Assembly: GCA_963782555.1 (NCBI GenBank)
Contig: CAWAKB010000004.1
Coordinates: forward strand, 496,001 to 560,000
Direction: 5' to 3'
From: Hyphomicrobium_A sp963782555
GTDB lineage: Bacteria; Pseudomonadota; Alphaproteobacteria; Rhizobiales; Hyphomicrobiaceae
DNA: 64,000 nt
Shown here: positions 17,037-26,317 of the stretch, piece by piece
Layout of the letters: every line of letters starts with the position of its first letter
Position numbering within the stretch: position 1 is the first letter of the stretch
The notes under the pieces: generated by a model
Seen by the model: the letters and a program-made list of their open reading frames with translations, nothing else
Database searches by the model: none
Told to the model about the DNA's origin: nothing
Program-made: the position numbers and the translations under genes

Positions 17037-18875
17037 ATGGCGGACGATAAGCCGACCGGCGCCAAATCGAAGCGTCCCGCCCGCGCCCAGCGCACGCAAA
17101 ACGCGTACGCGCGCCGGCTCAAGCGCATGCGCGATCACGGCCTCAAGCCGCCGATCGGTCCGCACGGCAGCAATCCCGAGAGCCCGCTTGCCGATTTCTC
17201 GCTCGACTGCGGATGGGGCCGTCTGATCTTCGGGCAGACCTTCAGCACGCCGGAGGCGCTCGTTGCCACGCTCCAGCACGAGCTGCCCGAGCGTCGCGAC
17301 ATCGCCGTCTACATCCGCAACCCGCATGTGCTGCTCGCCAATGCGCCTCAGGACGTGTTCCTCGATCCTTCGCACACGTTCCGCCTCGACCTGTCGACCT
17401 ACCGCGCCTCTCCCGACGCGCCCAAGGGTTTCTTCATCCGGCGCTTGACCTCACAGTCCGATGCCGAGGTGATCAACCGCATCTATGCCGCGCGCGGCAT
17501 GGTCCCGGTGCCGGCGGAGTTCTTCTGGGCGCAAGCGTGACGCCCGCTCGATCTGCTATTTCGTGGCCGAGGACGAGGTGACGGGCGACGTGCTCGGCAC
17601 GGTCACCGGCGTCGATCATCACCGCGCCTTCAACGATCCCGAGCGCGGCTCCTCGCTGTGGTGCCTCGCGGTCGATCCGCAGACGCGCCAGCCGGGCGTG
17701 GGCGAGGCGCTGGTGCGCCGCTTGATCGAGTATTTCAATGCGCGCGGCGCCTCTTACCTCGACCTCTCCGTGCTGCACGATAACGAGCAGGCGATCGCGC
17801 TCTACGAGAAGCTCGGCTTCGAGCGCGTGCCCTTCTTCTCGGTCAAGCGCAAGAACCCGATCAACGAGACGCTCTTTACCGGCCCCGAGATCGATTCTGC
17901 GCTGAACCCCTACGCCAAGATCATCGTCAAGCGAGGCGCGCCGGCGCGGCATTCAGGTGCGAGGTCACCGACGCGGAGGGCGGCTTCTTCCGCCTGACCC
18001 ATGGCGGGCGCTCGATCCAATGCCGCGAGAGCTTGTCGGAGCTGACGACGGCGGTCGCCATGTCGATCTGCGACGACAAGGCGGTGACGCGGCGCGTGGT
18101 GCAGGGCGCCGGCGTGCGGGTTCCCGACCAGATCGCCACCACCGAGACCGATGACAAAATCGAGGCCTTCCTCAATCGCTACGGCAAGGTCGTCGTGAAG
18201 CCGGCCCGCGGGGAGCAGGGCCGCGGCATTGCCGTTGGCTTGTCCGAGATGGATGAGCTGACGGCTGCGATCTCCACGGCACGCAAGATCTCCGACGTGG
18301 TCCTCTTGGAGGAGTTCGTCGAGGGCACGGACTTGCGCCTCGTCGTCATCAATTTCCGCCTGGTTGCGGCGGCCGTCCGGCGCCCGGCACTCGTGGTCGG
18401 CGACGGCAAGCATACGATCCGCGAGCTTATCGAGAAGCAGAGCCGCCGCCGGTCGGCGGGAACGGGCGGCGAATCCAAGATCCCGCTCGATGCCGAGACG
18501 GAGCGCACCATCCGCCAGTCCGGCTATGGTTACGAGACCGTCCTGGCCGTGGATGAGGAATTGCAGGTCCGCCGGACCGCCAATCTCCACACCGGCGGCA
18601 CGCTGCACGACGTCACTGGAATGGTGCACCCGGCCATTGTGGAGGCCGGAATCAAGTCGGCGCGGGCCATCGACATCCCGGTCGTCGGCATCGACCTCAT
18701 GGTCAAATCCCCCCGCTTGCCCGACTACGCGTTCATCGAGGCCAACGAGCGCCCCGGCCTTGCTAACCACGAGCCGCAACCGACGGCGGAACGCTTCATC
18801 GACCTCTTGTTCCCGTTGTCGATTCCAGCTGCTATGCGTCAGGTCCTTGTGGAAGCCGCAGAACCAAAAGGCTGA
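17037..18875 (+). pseudogene. N-acetylglutaminylglutamine synthetase (GNAT + ATP-grasp), three frameshifts
   Basis: A two-domain NAGGN enzyme: an N-terminal GNAT acetyltransferase (FFIRRLTSQSDAEVINRIYAARGM, VAEDEVTGDVLGTVTGVDH, GSSLWCLAVDPQTRQPGVGEALVRRL) and a C-terminal ATP-grasp ligase (VVVKPARGEQGRGIAVG, LLEEFVEGTDLRLVVI, IEANERPGLANHEPQP). Three single-base insertions break it: about 17532 (C before AAG CGT GAC), about 17932 (C in AAGCGAG) and about 17963 (C in GTGCGAG). Correcting all three gives a continuous protein from MADDKPTG to AAEPKG. It starts 9 bp after asnO and ends 3 bp before the peptidase gene, so the locus is an operon. Confidence 0.87.
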
Positions 18876-18878
18876 TCA

Positions 18879-20057
18879 ATGTCACGGCTGACGATCGACT
18901 CTGACTACCTGCTCGACAAGCTGAAGGAGCTGCTCGCACTGCCGAGCCCCACGGGCTACACCGACAGCATTGTCCGCTACGTCTCCGCCGAGTTGGAGCG
19001 GCTCGGCCTCAGGGTGCAGCTGACACGGCGCGGCGCCATCCGCGCCATCCGTCCCGGCAAGAGGCAGCACGGAGCCCGCGCGTTCGTCTCGCATCTCGAT
19101 ACGCTCGGCGCGCAAGTGAAGGTCCTCAAGGACAACGGCCGCCTGGCACTCGTTCCCATCGGACACTGGTCGGCGCGCTTTGCCGAAGGCTGCCGCGCGA
19201 CCGTGTTCACCGAGAAGGGCGGATACCGCGGCACCATCCTGCCGCTCAAGGCCTCCGGCCACACATTCAATGACGAGATCGACACGGCACCGTTTGGCTG
19301 GAGCCACGTGGAGATGCGCGTCGACGCGCTCGCCCGCGACAAGCCCGATCTCGACCGGCTCGGCATCGAGGTGGGCGACATCATCGCCATCGATCCGCAG
19401 CCCGAGTTTCTGGAGAACGGCTTCATCGTCTCGCGCCATCTCGACAACAAGGCGGGCGTGGCCGTCATGCTGTCGGCGCTGAAGGCCATGCAAGAGAAGA
19501 AGTCCGTCACACCCGTCGACATCCACTGGCTCTTCACGGTCGCAGAGGAGGTCGGCGTCGGCGCCTCTTCGATCCTGACCCCCGACGTCGTCTCCATCGT
19601 CGCCGTGGACAACGGCACCACCGCACCGGGACAGAACTCCGACGAGTTCGGCGTCACCATGTGCATGGCCGACCAGACGGGGCCCTTCGACTATCACCTG
19701 ACGAAGAAGCTCGTGGAGCTGTGCCGCGCGAATGAGATCCGCTACCAGAAGGATGTCTTCCGGCACTACCGCTCGGATTCGGCCAGCGCCGTCGAGGCCG
19801 GCGCCGACGTGCGCACCGCCCTCATCACCTTCGGCGTCGACGCTTCGCACGGCTACGAGCGCATTCATATGCACGCGTTGCGTTCCCTGGCCGAGCTGGT
19901 CACCGCCTATGCCGTGAGCCATGTCGCCATCAAGAGCGACCTGGAGGAGATCGGCGACGCCGCCAGCTTCACGCGCCAACCGACCTCGGAGGCCGACCAG
20001 CGGCTCTCGCCGGACGACGCCGCCGAGCTGTTGAAGACCAATTCCGGCGACGGTTGA
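18879..20057 (+). CDS. M42-family peptidase of the NAGGN osmolyte system
   Basis: 392 residues, intact. A dinuclear-zinc M42 aminopeptidase with LPSPTGYTDSIVRYV, SHLDTLGAQVK (His/Asp ligands), SRHLDNKAGVAVMLSAL, FTVAEEVGVGASSI (catalytic Glu pair) and DASHGYERIHMHAL. An osmoprotectant-specific M42 subfamily is the standard third gene of NAGGN loci; it may recycle the dipeptide or trim its precursor, but the role is not established. It follows the synthetase by 3 bp. Confidence 0.92.
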   Translation: MSRLTIDSDYLLDKLKELLALPSPTGYTDSIVRYVSAELERLGLRVQLTRRGAIRAIRPGKRQHGARAFVSHLDTLGAQVKVLKDNGRLALVPIGHWSARFAEGCRATVFTEKGGYRGTILPLKASGHTFNDEIDTAPFGWSHVEMRVDALARDKPDLDRLGIEVGDIIAIDPQPEFLENGFIVSRHLDNKAGVAVMLSALKAMQEKKSVTPVDIHWLFTVAEEVGVGASSILTPDVVSIVAVDNGTTAPGQNSDEFGVTMCMADQTGPFDYHLTKKLVELCRANEIRYQKDVFRHYRSDSASAVEAGADVRTALITFGVDASHGYERIHMHALRSLAELVTAYAVSHVAIKSDLEEIGDAASFTRQPTSEADQRLSPDDAAELLKTNSGDG

Positions 20058-20124
20058 GGCGCCAGCGCGGGCTCCGGCAGGCTGCGTCGAGCCCAAGATT
20101 GCGGGTCCAGAAACCCTGCGAGCC

Positions 20125-21597
20125 TCACGCCTTGGGCTTCGCGCGCTTCTGCCAGCCGGCCTTGACCCAGTCGTCGGTGCCGAACAGCCAGTAGCCGAAG
20201 CCGCGCCGCAACTTTTCCTCGCCAGCGCGCGCCAGCGCCGTCATGTCCTGCGACAGCCGCTCGAGCACCTGCAGGCGTTTTGTCCCGTCCTCTTGCACCG
20301 CGCCGATGCGCGCGTTGATGAGGTAGATCTCGCCCGCCTCGTTCGAGCGCCACTGCTCGAGCGAGCCAGCCAGCGTATGCTGATTGACGTTGAGCTTCAT
20401 CAGCGCCTCGTGCACCTCGGCGAGCTCCTCGCTGTAGGCGGTGTGCGCTTCCGCGACCTTCTCGCCCTGCGCCGCCAGCGACTTCTCGATCGCCGCGATG
20501 CGGTCGTCGAGACTGGAACCCAACTCGTTGCGATGCTGCTCCAGATCGGCGACGAGCTGCTGCAGGCGCTCGGCTACGGAGCCTTGACCGTCGCTGCCGG
20601 AGCCGCCGAGCGCACCGGCCAGCGCCTTCACGTCGGCAGCGAGCGCGTCGAATGCGTTCGCCCTTTCGATCCGCTCCTCCTGCAAGAGACGTCCCAGCGC
20701 CGATAGGCGCTCCACCACGGCCCCGTCGCCCTCGCGCGCGAGGACGGCCTCCTCGATCAACTCGAGACGCTCCTTGATCGCCTGTAGATCGAGCGGGGTC
20801 ACGGCGGGTACATTTGCAAGTGTGGTCTCGACCGCCACCAAGCGATCGGATACGACGCGCTCGATCGCGCCGAGGCGATCGAGCACCTCCGGCCACCCCG
20901 CACCGCCTTCCGTCAGCCGGGGCTGCCCGCCGGCGAGATACGCCGTTCCCGACGCGTTGCGCATCCGCTCGGCGTCGGACACCTCGACGAGGTGCACAGG
21001 CAGCCCATAAGGCGCGCGCCCTACCCCCAAAGGATTCCAGAAGTCGCGCGAAGCGCGCGACAGGTGGCGGAGCAGCAGCTCGCCCGCGGGATGATCGTTT
21101 CTCAAATCGAGAAGGACATGCAGAACGTCGTCGACACCGGCCGGGCGACCTGCATGCGCGGCGTGGGCAGCCGCAAGCCGCAGCGTCTCCTCCAGCTCAT
21201 GGGAGCGGTGCGGAGAGCCGCCGCCTGCCGACAGGCCGACGGGAATGTCGCTGGCAATAAGAACCGCGGTGTCGCGCCGCAGCGGAACGACGCGCACGCC
21301 ACGCAGCTCCAGCGTCGAAGCGGCCGCCTCGACGCGGGTCAGCGCGTGCAACAGATGCTCGAGCCGCACCTCGCGGGCGCCGTGAGCTTGCGCGACCTCG
21401 AAGGCGTGGTTGGCCGCAGCCAGCACCGTTTCATCCACCCAGATGGGATTTGTCCGGTGGCTCGGCGCCGGCGCGGCCTGCGGTGGCGGCGGCGAGGGAA
21501 CCTCGAACCCGCTCATCAGATCGGTCGAGGTCGCGCTCCACGTTCGCGCCGTCCTCAGGTCCAGATCGGCCCCCCGGTAGCCCCCCCTGTGGTCCAT
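20125..21597 (-). CDS. Clp N-terminal-domain and coiled-coil protein
   Basis: 490 residues from 21597, chosen because GAGGAG lies nine bases upstream. Residues about 50-190 resemble a double Clp-N repeat (VDETVLAAANHAFEVAQAHGAREVRLEHLLHALTRVEAA; ELEETLRLAAAHAAHAGRPAGVDDVLHVLLDL), the adaptor-binding module of ClpA/ClpB. No Walker A/B ATPase domain follows; instead there are about 200 residues of predicted coiled coil (LGAIERVVSDRLVAVETTLA onward). The C-terminal FGYWLFGTDDWVKAGW is aromatic. A scaffold or chaperone-adaptor role is inference. Confidence 0.75.
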   Translation of the reverse strand: MDHRGGYRGADLDLRTARTWSATSTDLMSGFEVPSPPPPQAAPAPSHRTNPIWVDETVLAAANHAFEVAQAHGAREVRLEHLLHALTRVEAAASTLELRGVRVVPLRRDTAVLIASDIPVGLSAGGGSPHRSHELEETLRLAAAHAAHAGRPAGVDDVLHVLLDLRNDHPAGELLLRHLSRASRDFWNPLGVGRAPYGLPVHLVEVSDAERMRNASGTAYLAGGQPRLTEGGAGWPEVLDRLGAIERVVSDRLVAVETTLANVPAVTPLDLQAIKERLELIEEAVLAREGDGAVVERLSALGRLLQEERIERANAFDALAADVKALAGALGGSGSDGQGSVAERLQQLVADLEQHRNELGSSLDDRIAAIEKSLAAQGEKVAEAHTAYSEELAEVHEALMKLNVNQHTLAGSLEQWRSNEAGEIYLINARIGAVQEDGTKRLQVLERLSQDMTALARAGEEKLRRGFGYWLFGTDDWVKAGWQKRAKPKA

Positions 21598-21760
21598 GAC
21601 GCTCGGCTCCTCGCATGACTTGGTCAAGACTTCGACGATTGCCGCGACAGCATAGCCGCGATCGGGGCGCGCGGCGAGGGCCCAGACCCAAAAATCGGCG
21701 GGGTGAAAATGGAGCTTGGCATTGTAGATCAAGGCTTTGCAGCGCTGCGCTGATGCAATA

Positions 21761-22444
21761 TCATAACAGCGTGTGCGCGCCCGCCGGCTCCTGCACCTCG
21801 GGCCCCTCGTTGCGCGGGTTGTTGAGCTTGCGGCTGACCTCGACCAGCTCGAGCAGATCCTCTGGCGCCGGCCGCAGCAGCTCCGCCGCCTCGAGCGAGG
21901 AGCCCGAGCGGCAGTCGAGCCAGGCGTCGAACAGCTCCGGCGTCAGGATCGCCGGCATGCGGTCGTGCAACACCGACATGGTCTGGTTGGCCGCGACCGT
22001 GAGGATGGCCATGGTCTCGATCTCGCTGCCGTCGGCGCCGAGCCAGTGCTCGAAGATGGCGGCCAAGGCCATGGGGCCACCGCCGCGCGGGCGCACCAGG
22101 AATGGCCGCTTGGCCCCGGGCTTCCCCGTCCACTCGTAGAACCCATCGGTCGGCACGAGACAGCGGTGGTGACGCATGGCACCGCGGAAGGAGGGCTTCT
22201 CGGCCGCCGTCTCGCCGCGCGCGTTGATCAGCATCTTGAAGGCGCGCGGATCCTTGACCCACGATGGGATGAGCCCCCAGCGCACCAGCGCCAGCTCACG
22301 GCCGCCCTGCTCGGTGTTGCGCACGATGGCAACGGGCTGCGAGGGCGCAATGTTGTAGCGGGGCGGAAACACCGCCTCGTTGTCATAACGAAAGTAGGCG
22401 CGCACCGCTTCCGGCGGCGAGGTCAGGCTATAGCGTGAGCACAT
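21761..22444 (-). CDS. SOS response-associated peptidase (YedK/HMCES family)
   Basis: 227 residues. The start at 22444 puts Cys2 at the mature N-terminus (MCSRYSLTSPPEAVRAYF), the residue that crosslinks to abasic sites in single-stranded DNA. Family motifs include PPRYNIAPSQPVAIVR, RWGLIPSWVKDP, INARGETAAEKPSFR, RCLVPTDGFYEW and the catalytic His in VLHDRMPAIL. It protects abasic sites during replication. No LexA-type box could be recognised upstream. Confidence 0.93.
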   Translation of the reverse strand: MCSRYSLTSPPEAVRAYFRYDNEAVFPPRYNIAPSQPVAIVRNTEQGGRELALVRWGLIPSWVKDPRAFKMLINARGETAAEKPSFRGAMRHHRCLVPTDGFYEWTGKPGAKRPFLVRPRGGGPMALAAIFEHWLGADGSEIETMAILTVAANQTMSVLHDRMPAILTPELFDAWLDCRSGSSLEAAELLRPAPEDLLELVEVSRKLNNPRNEGPEVQEPAGAHTLL

Positions 22445-22568
22445 GGACGCATCGTAGCGTTGTGAGCGGCTCCAGAGAAGCGGTCCCCGTGCAGCCGTTG
22501 ATATGACGGACAGATGGGCGGATTGACCGCCACGCGCAGGTCCAGAATCGGTGCTAGTGTCGCTATCG

Positions 22569-22988
22569 ATGATGACCTTTGGCTCTACTTTTCTCGACCG
22601 GCGGCCCCGCCCGAGACCAAGCGCGCGCAGCCTGCTGGTCTTAAGCGGCGCGCTTCTGCTCGCGACCGCGGCGCAGGCTGCCAACGACAGCAAGCCTTAC
22701 GATGATAAGCTCTTCCGCCTGTCGGAGATTCTGGGGGCCGTGCACTACCTGCGCGAGCTGTGCGGAGCCGACGAGGGCCAGCTGTGGCGCCAGCGCATGT
22801 CGGAGCTTGTAAAAGCCGAGGGCTACACGGCCCTGCGCCGCGCGCGGCTCACGCGCAGCTTCAACAAGGGCTATCGCAGCTACAGCCGCACCTATAATAC
22901 GTGCAGCCCTTCGGCGCAGAACGCCATCAACCGCTTCCTCACCGAGGGCGCGCAACTCGCCGACGGGCTCGTCAAGACCATCCCATAA
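22569..22988 (+). CDS. TIGR02301 family exported protein
   Basis: About 139 residues from the ATG at 22569 (a GTG at 22551 is also in frame). The N-terminal signal segment RSLLVLSGALLLATAAQAA precedes a helical domain with YDDKLFRLSEILGAVHYLRELCG, WRQRMSELVKAEG, RRARLTRSFNKGYRSYSRTYNTC and FLTEGAQLADGL. The two Cys may pair in the periplasm. This family is largely restricted to Hyphomicrobiales and has no known function. Confidence 0.85.
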   Translation: MMTFGSTFLDRRPRPRPSARSLLVLSGALLLATAAQAANDSKPYDDKLFRLSEILGAVHYLRELCGADEGQLWRQRMSELVKAEGYTALRRARLTRSFNKGYRSYSRTYNTCSPSAQNAINRFLTEGAQLADGLVKTIP

Positions 22989-23178
22989 GGGCAAGCGCGG
23001 GGCCCCGGGCGCAATGCTCGGCGCGGGGTTTACTGTGATCCGCGTGCGCCCCTATTCGACCCAGCCCAGCGTGGTATTGAGGGCTATCTGCCAAAGGGGG
23101 CAGATGCAACGCGCTTGGGGACCCGACACGCCTTGGGGGGCGATGGGGCCGGATTTCCAGCGCGGAAAAGGGGGAAGC

Positions 23179-23424
23179 ATGCGGTCGTTCGAGGGAATGG
23201 ACCAAGACGATCCGTCATTCAAAGCGCTGAGCCTCATACTCGAGGCGTGGGACGAGGGAACAGAATCCGGCGTGCCGACCGAGCAGATGGCCTATGCGGC
23301 CCTGTTCACCGCCTTCACCGATCTTGTGGCGCAATTCGGCGAGGATGCCGTGCTGACCTTGGCGCGGGGGCTGGAGCGGCGCATCCTCCTGGGCGAGTTC
23401 AGCCTCAATCGCACCCGCCAGTAG
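23179..23424 (+). CDS. Small conserved hypothetical protein (81 aa)
   Basis: An acidic helical protein (MRSFEGMDQDDPSFKALSLILEAWDEGTESG..., FTAFTDLVAQFGEDAVLTLARGLERRILLGEF). The start at 23179 has a strong AGGGGGAAG site just upstream; an in-frame upstream extension to 23014 has no such signal. No signal peptide. Convergent with lysE. Function unknown. Confidence 0.7.
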   Translation: MRSFEGMDQDDPSFKALSLILEAWDEGTESGVPTEQMAYAALFTAFTDLVAQFGEDAVLTLARGLERRILLGEFSLNRTRQ

Positions 23425-23436
23425 CGGCAGCCAGGC

Positions 23437-24105
23437 TCAGAAGAAAAGCGCGATCCGCTTCACGACCACCTCGCCGACGAGCAGCACGCCGAAGCCGGAC
23501 AGCAACAGGCCGGTGATCTGATTGATGAGCTGCAGCCGCATCGCGCTCAAGTGATGGCGGAAGCGCCCGATGAGGTGCGAGAGCCCGACCCACCACGCAA
23601 GGCTGCCGCCCATGACGGCGGCGACAATCGTGAGCGCGTCGACGTAGCTTTCAACCTCCACGAACGTGGACACGCCGCCGAAGATGGCAAACAGCCCCAG
23701 CACCGCTCCGGGGTTGGTGATGGTGAGAAGAAACGTCTGCGGAATGTCCCAGACGAAATCGCGCAGCGTCTCCTTGTGGTCCTCACCCGTCGCCACCGGC
23801 ACGAAGCGGGGCGTTGCGAAGTAGAGCTTCATGCCAAAGGCCAACAGCACCAGCCCGCCCAGCACCTGGATCGTAAAGCGATGGTAGGCGACGGCGCCCG
23901 AGATGGCGCCGACGCCGAGCGCGGCGCAAAGCGCGATGAGCCCGTCCCCGAACATCGCGCCCAGACCCGCCGCGATGCCGCCCCAGAAGCCGCGCTCGAT
24001 CGCACGCTGTATGCACAGCACGTTGACGGGGCCGACGGGAGCGGCCACAAGAATCCCAATGATGATGCCGACGGGGATGATGAGGGGGTTGGGTAGTAGC
24101 TGCAT
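23437..24105 (-). CDS. LysE family translocator
   Basis: 222 residues with about six membrane segments. The N-terminal APVGPVNVLCIQRAIERGFWGGIAAGLGAMFGDGLIA is the LysE/RhtB signature; the second half includes FLLTITNPGAVLGLFAIFGG. Members export amino acids or derivatives; the substrate here is unknown. Single gene, divergent from the next one. Confidence 0.9.
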   Translation of the reverse strand: MQLLPNPLIIPVGIIIGILVAAPVGPVNVLCIQRAIERGFWGGIAAGLGAMFGDGLIALCAALGVGAISGAVAYHRFTIQVLGGLVLLAFGMKLYFATPRFVPVATGEDHKETLRDFVWDIPQTFLLTITNPGAVLGLFAIFGGVSTFVEVESYVDALTIVAAVMGGSLAWWVGLSHLIGRFRHHLSAMRLQLINQITGLLLSGFGVLLVGEVVVKRIALFF

Positions 24106-24249
24106 TCACGCTCCGATATGGGCCCCGTAGCGGGCCGCGAGCACGCGCGGCGCAGGAGCTATTTTCTTGGCACCCTCGGCAAGGCCGTGACCGGCGGCGT
24201 CGCGCTGCGGCTTGCGGCTCAACCCCTTTCGCAGCGCCGGAGTTTGTTG

Positions 24250-24867
24250 ATGATTTTTCCCAACCAGCCGCGTTTCAGCCGCACCGTTATATTGGTACTT
24301 GCGGTGCTCGTGCTTGTCTATCTACGCCCGAGCCCTGCGCTGGAAAGGCGCGGCCCGGGCCCACTGGAGCCCGACCGCTACGCCGCGAACGCGCCGACGC
24401 GGCCGCATACCCCCGCCAAACCGCTGCCCGTACCGGTGGAGGAGATGCGGGACGCCATCCTGGCCGCGACGCGCTCAGGAGAGATCGAGGACCTGAAGGT
24501 GCCGCTCGACTGGAACGAGCTCAAGCCCGACGTCGCCGCGACCACCGTCGACGATCCGATCGCCTACTGGAAGAAAACGTCGGCCGACGGAGAGGGCCGC
24601 GAGATCCTCGCGGTGCTGGCCAACATCCTCGCGATGCGGCCGGCGGAGCTGCCGCTGGGAAACGACCTGGAGAACAACACCATCTACGTGTGGCCTTATC
24701 TCGCCGAAGCCAAGCTCGACGCTCTGTCGCCGTCCGAGCAGGTCGATCTGTTGCGCCTCGTCAGCCCCGAGAAGGCCAAGGCCATGCGGACGGCAAAGAA
24801 GTGGACGTGGTGGCGGCTGACGATCGGCGCCGATGGCACCTGGCACTCGTTCCGCAAGGCAGAGTGA
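24250..24867 (+). CDS. Conserved hypothetical protein with N-terminal membrane anchor
   Basis: 205 residues. The start at 24250 is supported by GGAG at 24237-24240. An N-terminal helix (RTVILVLAVLVLVYL) is followed by a Pro-rich linker and a conserved domain (PVPVEEMRDAILAATRSGEIEDLKVPLDWNELKPDV, DPIAYWKKTSADGEGREILAVLANILAMRPAELP, NNTIYVWPYLAE, KKWTWWRLTIGADGTWHSF). Closely similar proteins are, from memory, conserved across Hyphomicrobiales without an assigned function. Confidence 0.78.
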   Translation: MIFPNQPRFSRTVILVLAVLVLVYLRPSPALERRGPGPLEPDRYAANAPTRPHTPAKPLPVPVEEMRDAILAATRSGEIEDLKVPLDWNELKPDVAATTVDDPIAYWKKTSADGEGREILAVLANILAMRPAELPLGNDLENNTIYVWPYLAEAKLDALSPSEQVDLLRLVSPEKAKAMRTAKKWTWWRLTIGADGTWHSFRKAE

Positions 24868-24910
24868 GGCGGTCGCTTGGCCCGCAACACCAACCTGATC
24901 GCTGATAGGT

Positions 24911-26239
24911 CTAGACGCCTTCGAAGAACGCAACCGGCGCGCCGTGCGCTGGTCCGAGGATCTCGCCCTCCCACATGACTTTGCGTCCGCGCACGAAGGT
25001 GCCGATGGGCCAGCCCGTCACCTTGCGGCCATGGTACGGGGTCCAGCCGCAGCGGCTGGCGATCCAGTCGTTCGTGATGGTCTCGCTCCGCTTCAGGTCG
25101 ACAATCGTCAGATCGGCGTCGTAGCCGACGGCGATGCGGCCCTTGTTGCGGATGCCGAAGAGCCGCTGCGGCCCGGCGCTGGTCAGATCGACGAAGCGCT
25201 CCAGGCTCAGGCGTCCGGCATTGACGTGATCGAGCATGATGGGAACCAGCGTCTGCACGCCGGTCATGCCCGAGTGCGAGGCGGGATAGGCATGCTCCTT
25301 CTCCTCGCGCGTGTGCGGGGCGTGGTCGGAGCCCAGCACGTCGACGATTCCGGAGGCGAGCGCCGACCAGAGTGCCTGGCGGTGGGCCTCGTCGCGCACA
25401 GGCGGGTTCATCTGCGCGTAAGCGCCGAGCTCGCGATAGCAGTCGGGCGCAACGAGGGTCAGATGATGCGGTGTCACCTCCACGCTGGCCCAGTCCTTGT
25501 GGTCCGCGAGGAACGCCATCTCCTCCGCCGTCGACACGTGCAGGATGTGTATCCGCCGATTTAGTGTCTCGGCGAGGCGCACCAGCCGCTTGGTGGAGAT
25601 GAGGGCCGCCTGCGCGTCACGCCATTCGGGATGCGAGGAAGGATCGCCTTCGCGCCTGAGGCCCATGCGCTCCTTGAGACGGGCCTCGTCCTCGGAGTGG
25701 AAGGCGGCGCGGCGGCGAATGCTCGAAAGGATGCGGGCAATCAATTCCTCATCGTCGACTAAGAGGTCGCCGGTCGAGGAGCCTGCAAACACCTTGACGC
25801 CCGCTGCACCCTCGAGACGCTCGAGCCGAGGCAGCTCGCCGATGTTGTCGCGCGTGGCGCCGACATAGAAGGCAAAGTCGCACAGCATGCGGTCACGCGC
25901 GCGGGCGACCTTGTCGGCGAGCGCTGCGGCGCTGGTCGTGGGCGGCTTGGTGTTGGGCATCTCGAACACCGCCGTCACGCCGCCCTGCACTGCTGCGCGA
26001 CTGCCCGTCTCTAGATCCTCTTTGTGCTCGAGCCCGGGTTCGCGGAAATGCACTTGCGTGTCGATCACGCCGGGTAGGATATGCAGCCCCTTGGCGTCGA
26101 TCACCTGCGCGGCCTTCTCGGGCGCAACGGTGCCCAGCGCCGCAATGCGCCCGTCGCGGATCCCCACATCCCGGGTCCCCGTGCCGTCCTGGTTGACCAC
26201 GGTGGCGCCCTTCAGCAGGAGATCGTAAATTTCGCCCAT
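24911..26239 (-). CDS. pyrC: Dihydroorotase (class I, PyrC-like amidohydrolase)
   Basis: 442 residues of the amidohydrolase superfamily; dihydroorotase cyclises carbamoyl-aspartate in pyrimidine synthesis. Visible are GVIDTQVHFREPGLEHKED, MPNTKPPT, GVKVFAGSS (possible carboxylated Lys), AAFHSED, IHILHVSTAEEM and the Asp ligand in GSDHAPHT. The usual HxH metal pair reads QVH here, so the first His is replaced by Gln. A second dihydroorotase elsewhere could carry the main activity. Divergent from ygfZ. Confidence 0.85.
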   Translation of the reverse strand: MGEIYDLLLKGATVVNQDGTGTRDVGIRDGRIAALGTVAPEKAAQVIDAKGLHILPGVIDTQVHFREPGLEHKEDLETGSRAAVQGGVTAVFEMPNTKPPTTSAAALADKVARARDRMLCDFAFYVGATRDNIGELPRLERLEGAAGVKVFAGSSTGDLLVDDEELIARILSSIRRRAAFHSEDEARLKERMGLRREGDPSSHPEWRDAQAALISTKRLVRLAETLNRRIHILHVSTAEEMAFLADHKDWASVEVTPHHLTLVAPDCYRELGAYAQMNPPVRDEAHRQALWSALASGIVDVLGSDHAPHTREEKEHAYPASHSGMTGVQTLVPIMLDHVNAGRLSLERFVDLTSAGPQRLFGIRNKGRIAVGYDADLTIVDLKRSETITNDWIASRCGWTPYHGRKVTGWPIGTFVRGRKVMWEGEILGPAHGAPVAFFEGV

Positions 26240-26317
26240 TGCGACTCCACGGCTTGTTTCCGGCTGCCCGCCCGCATACGTAAAATGCTCACCGGATGCA
26301 ACCGGAGCGGGGAAGCT

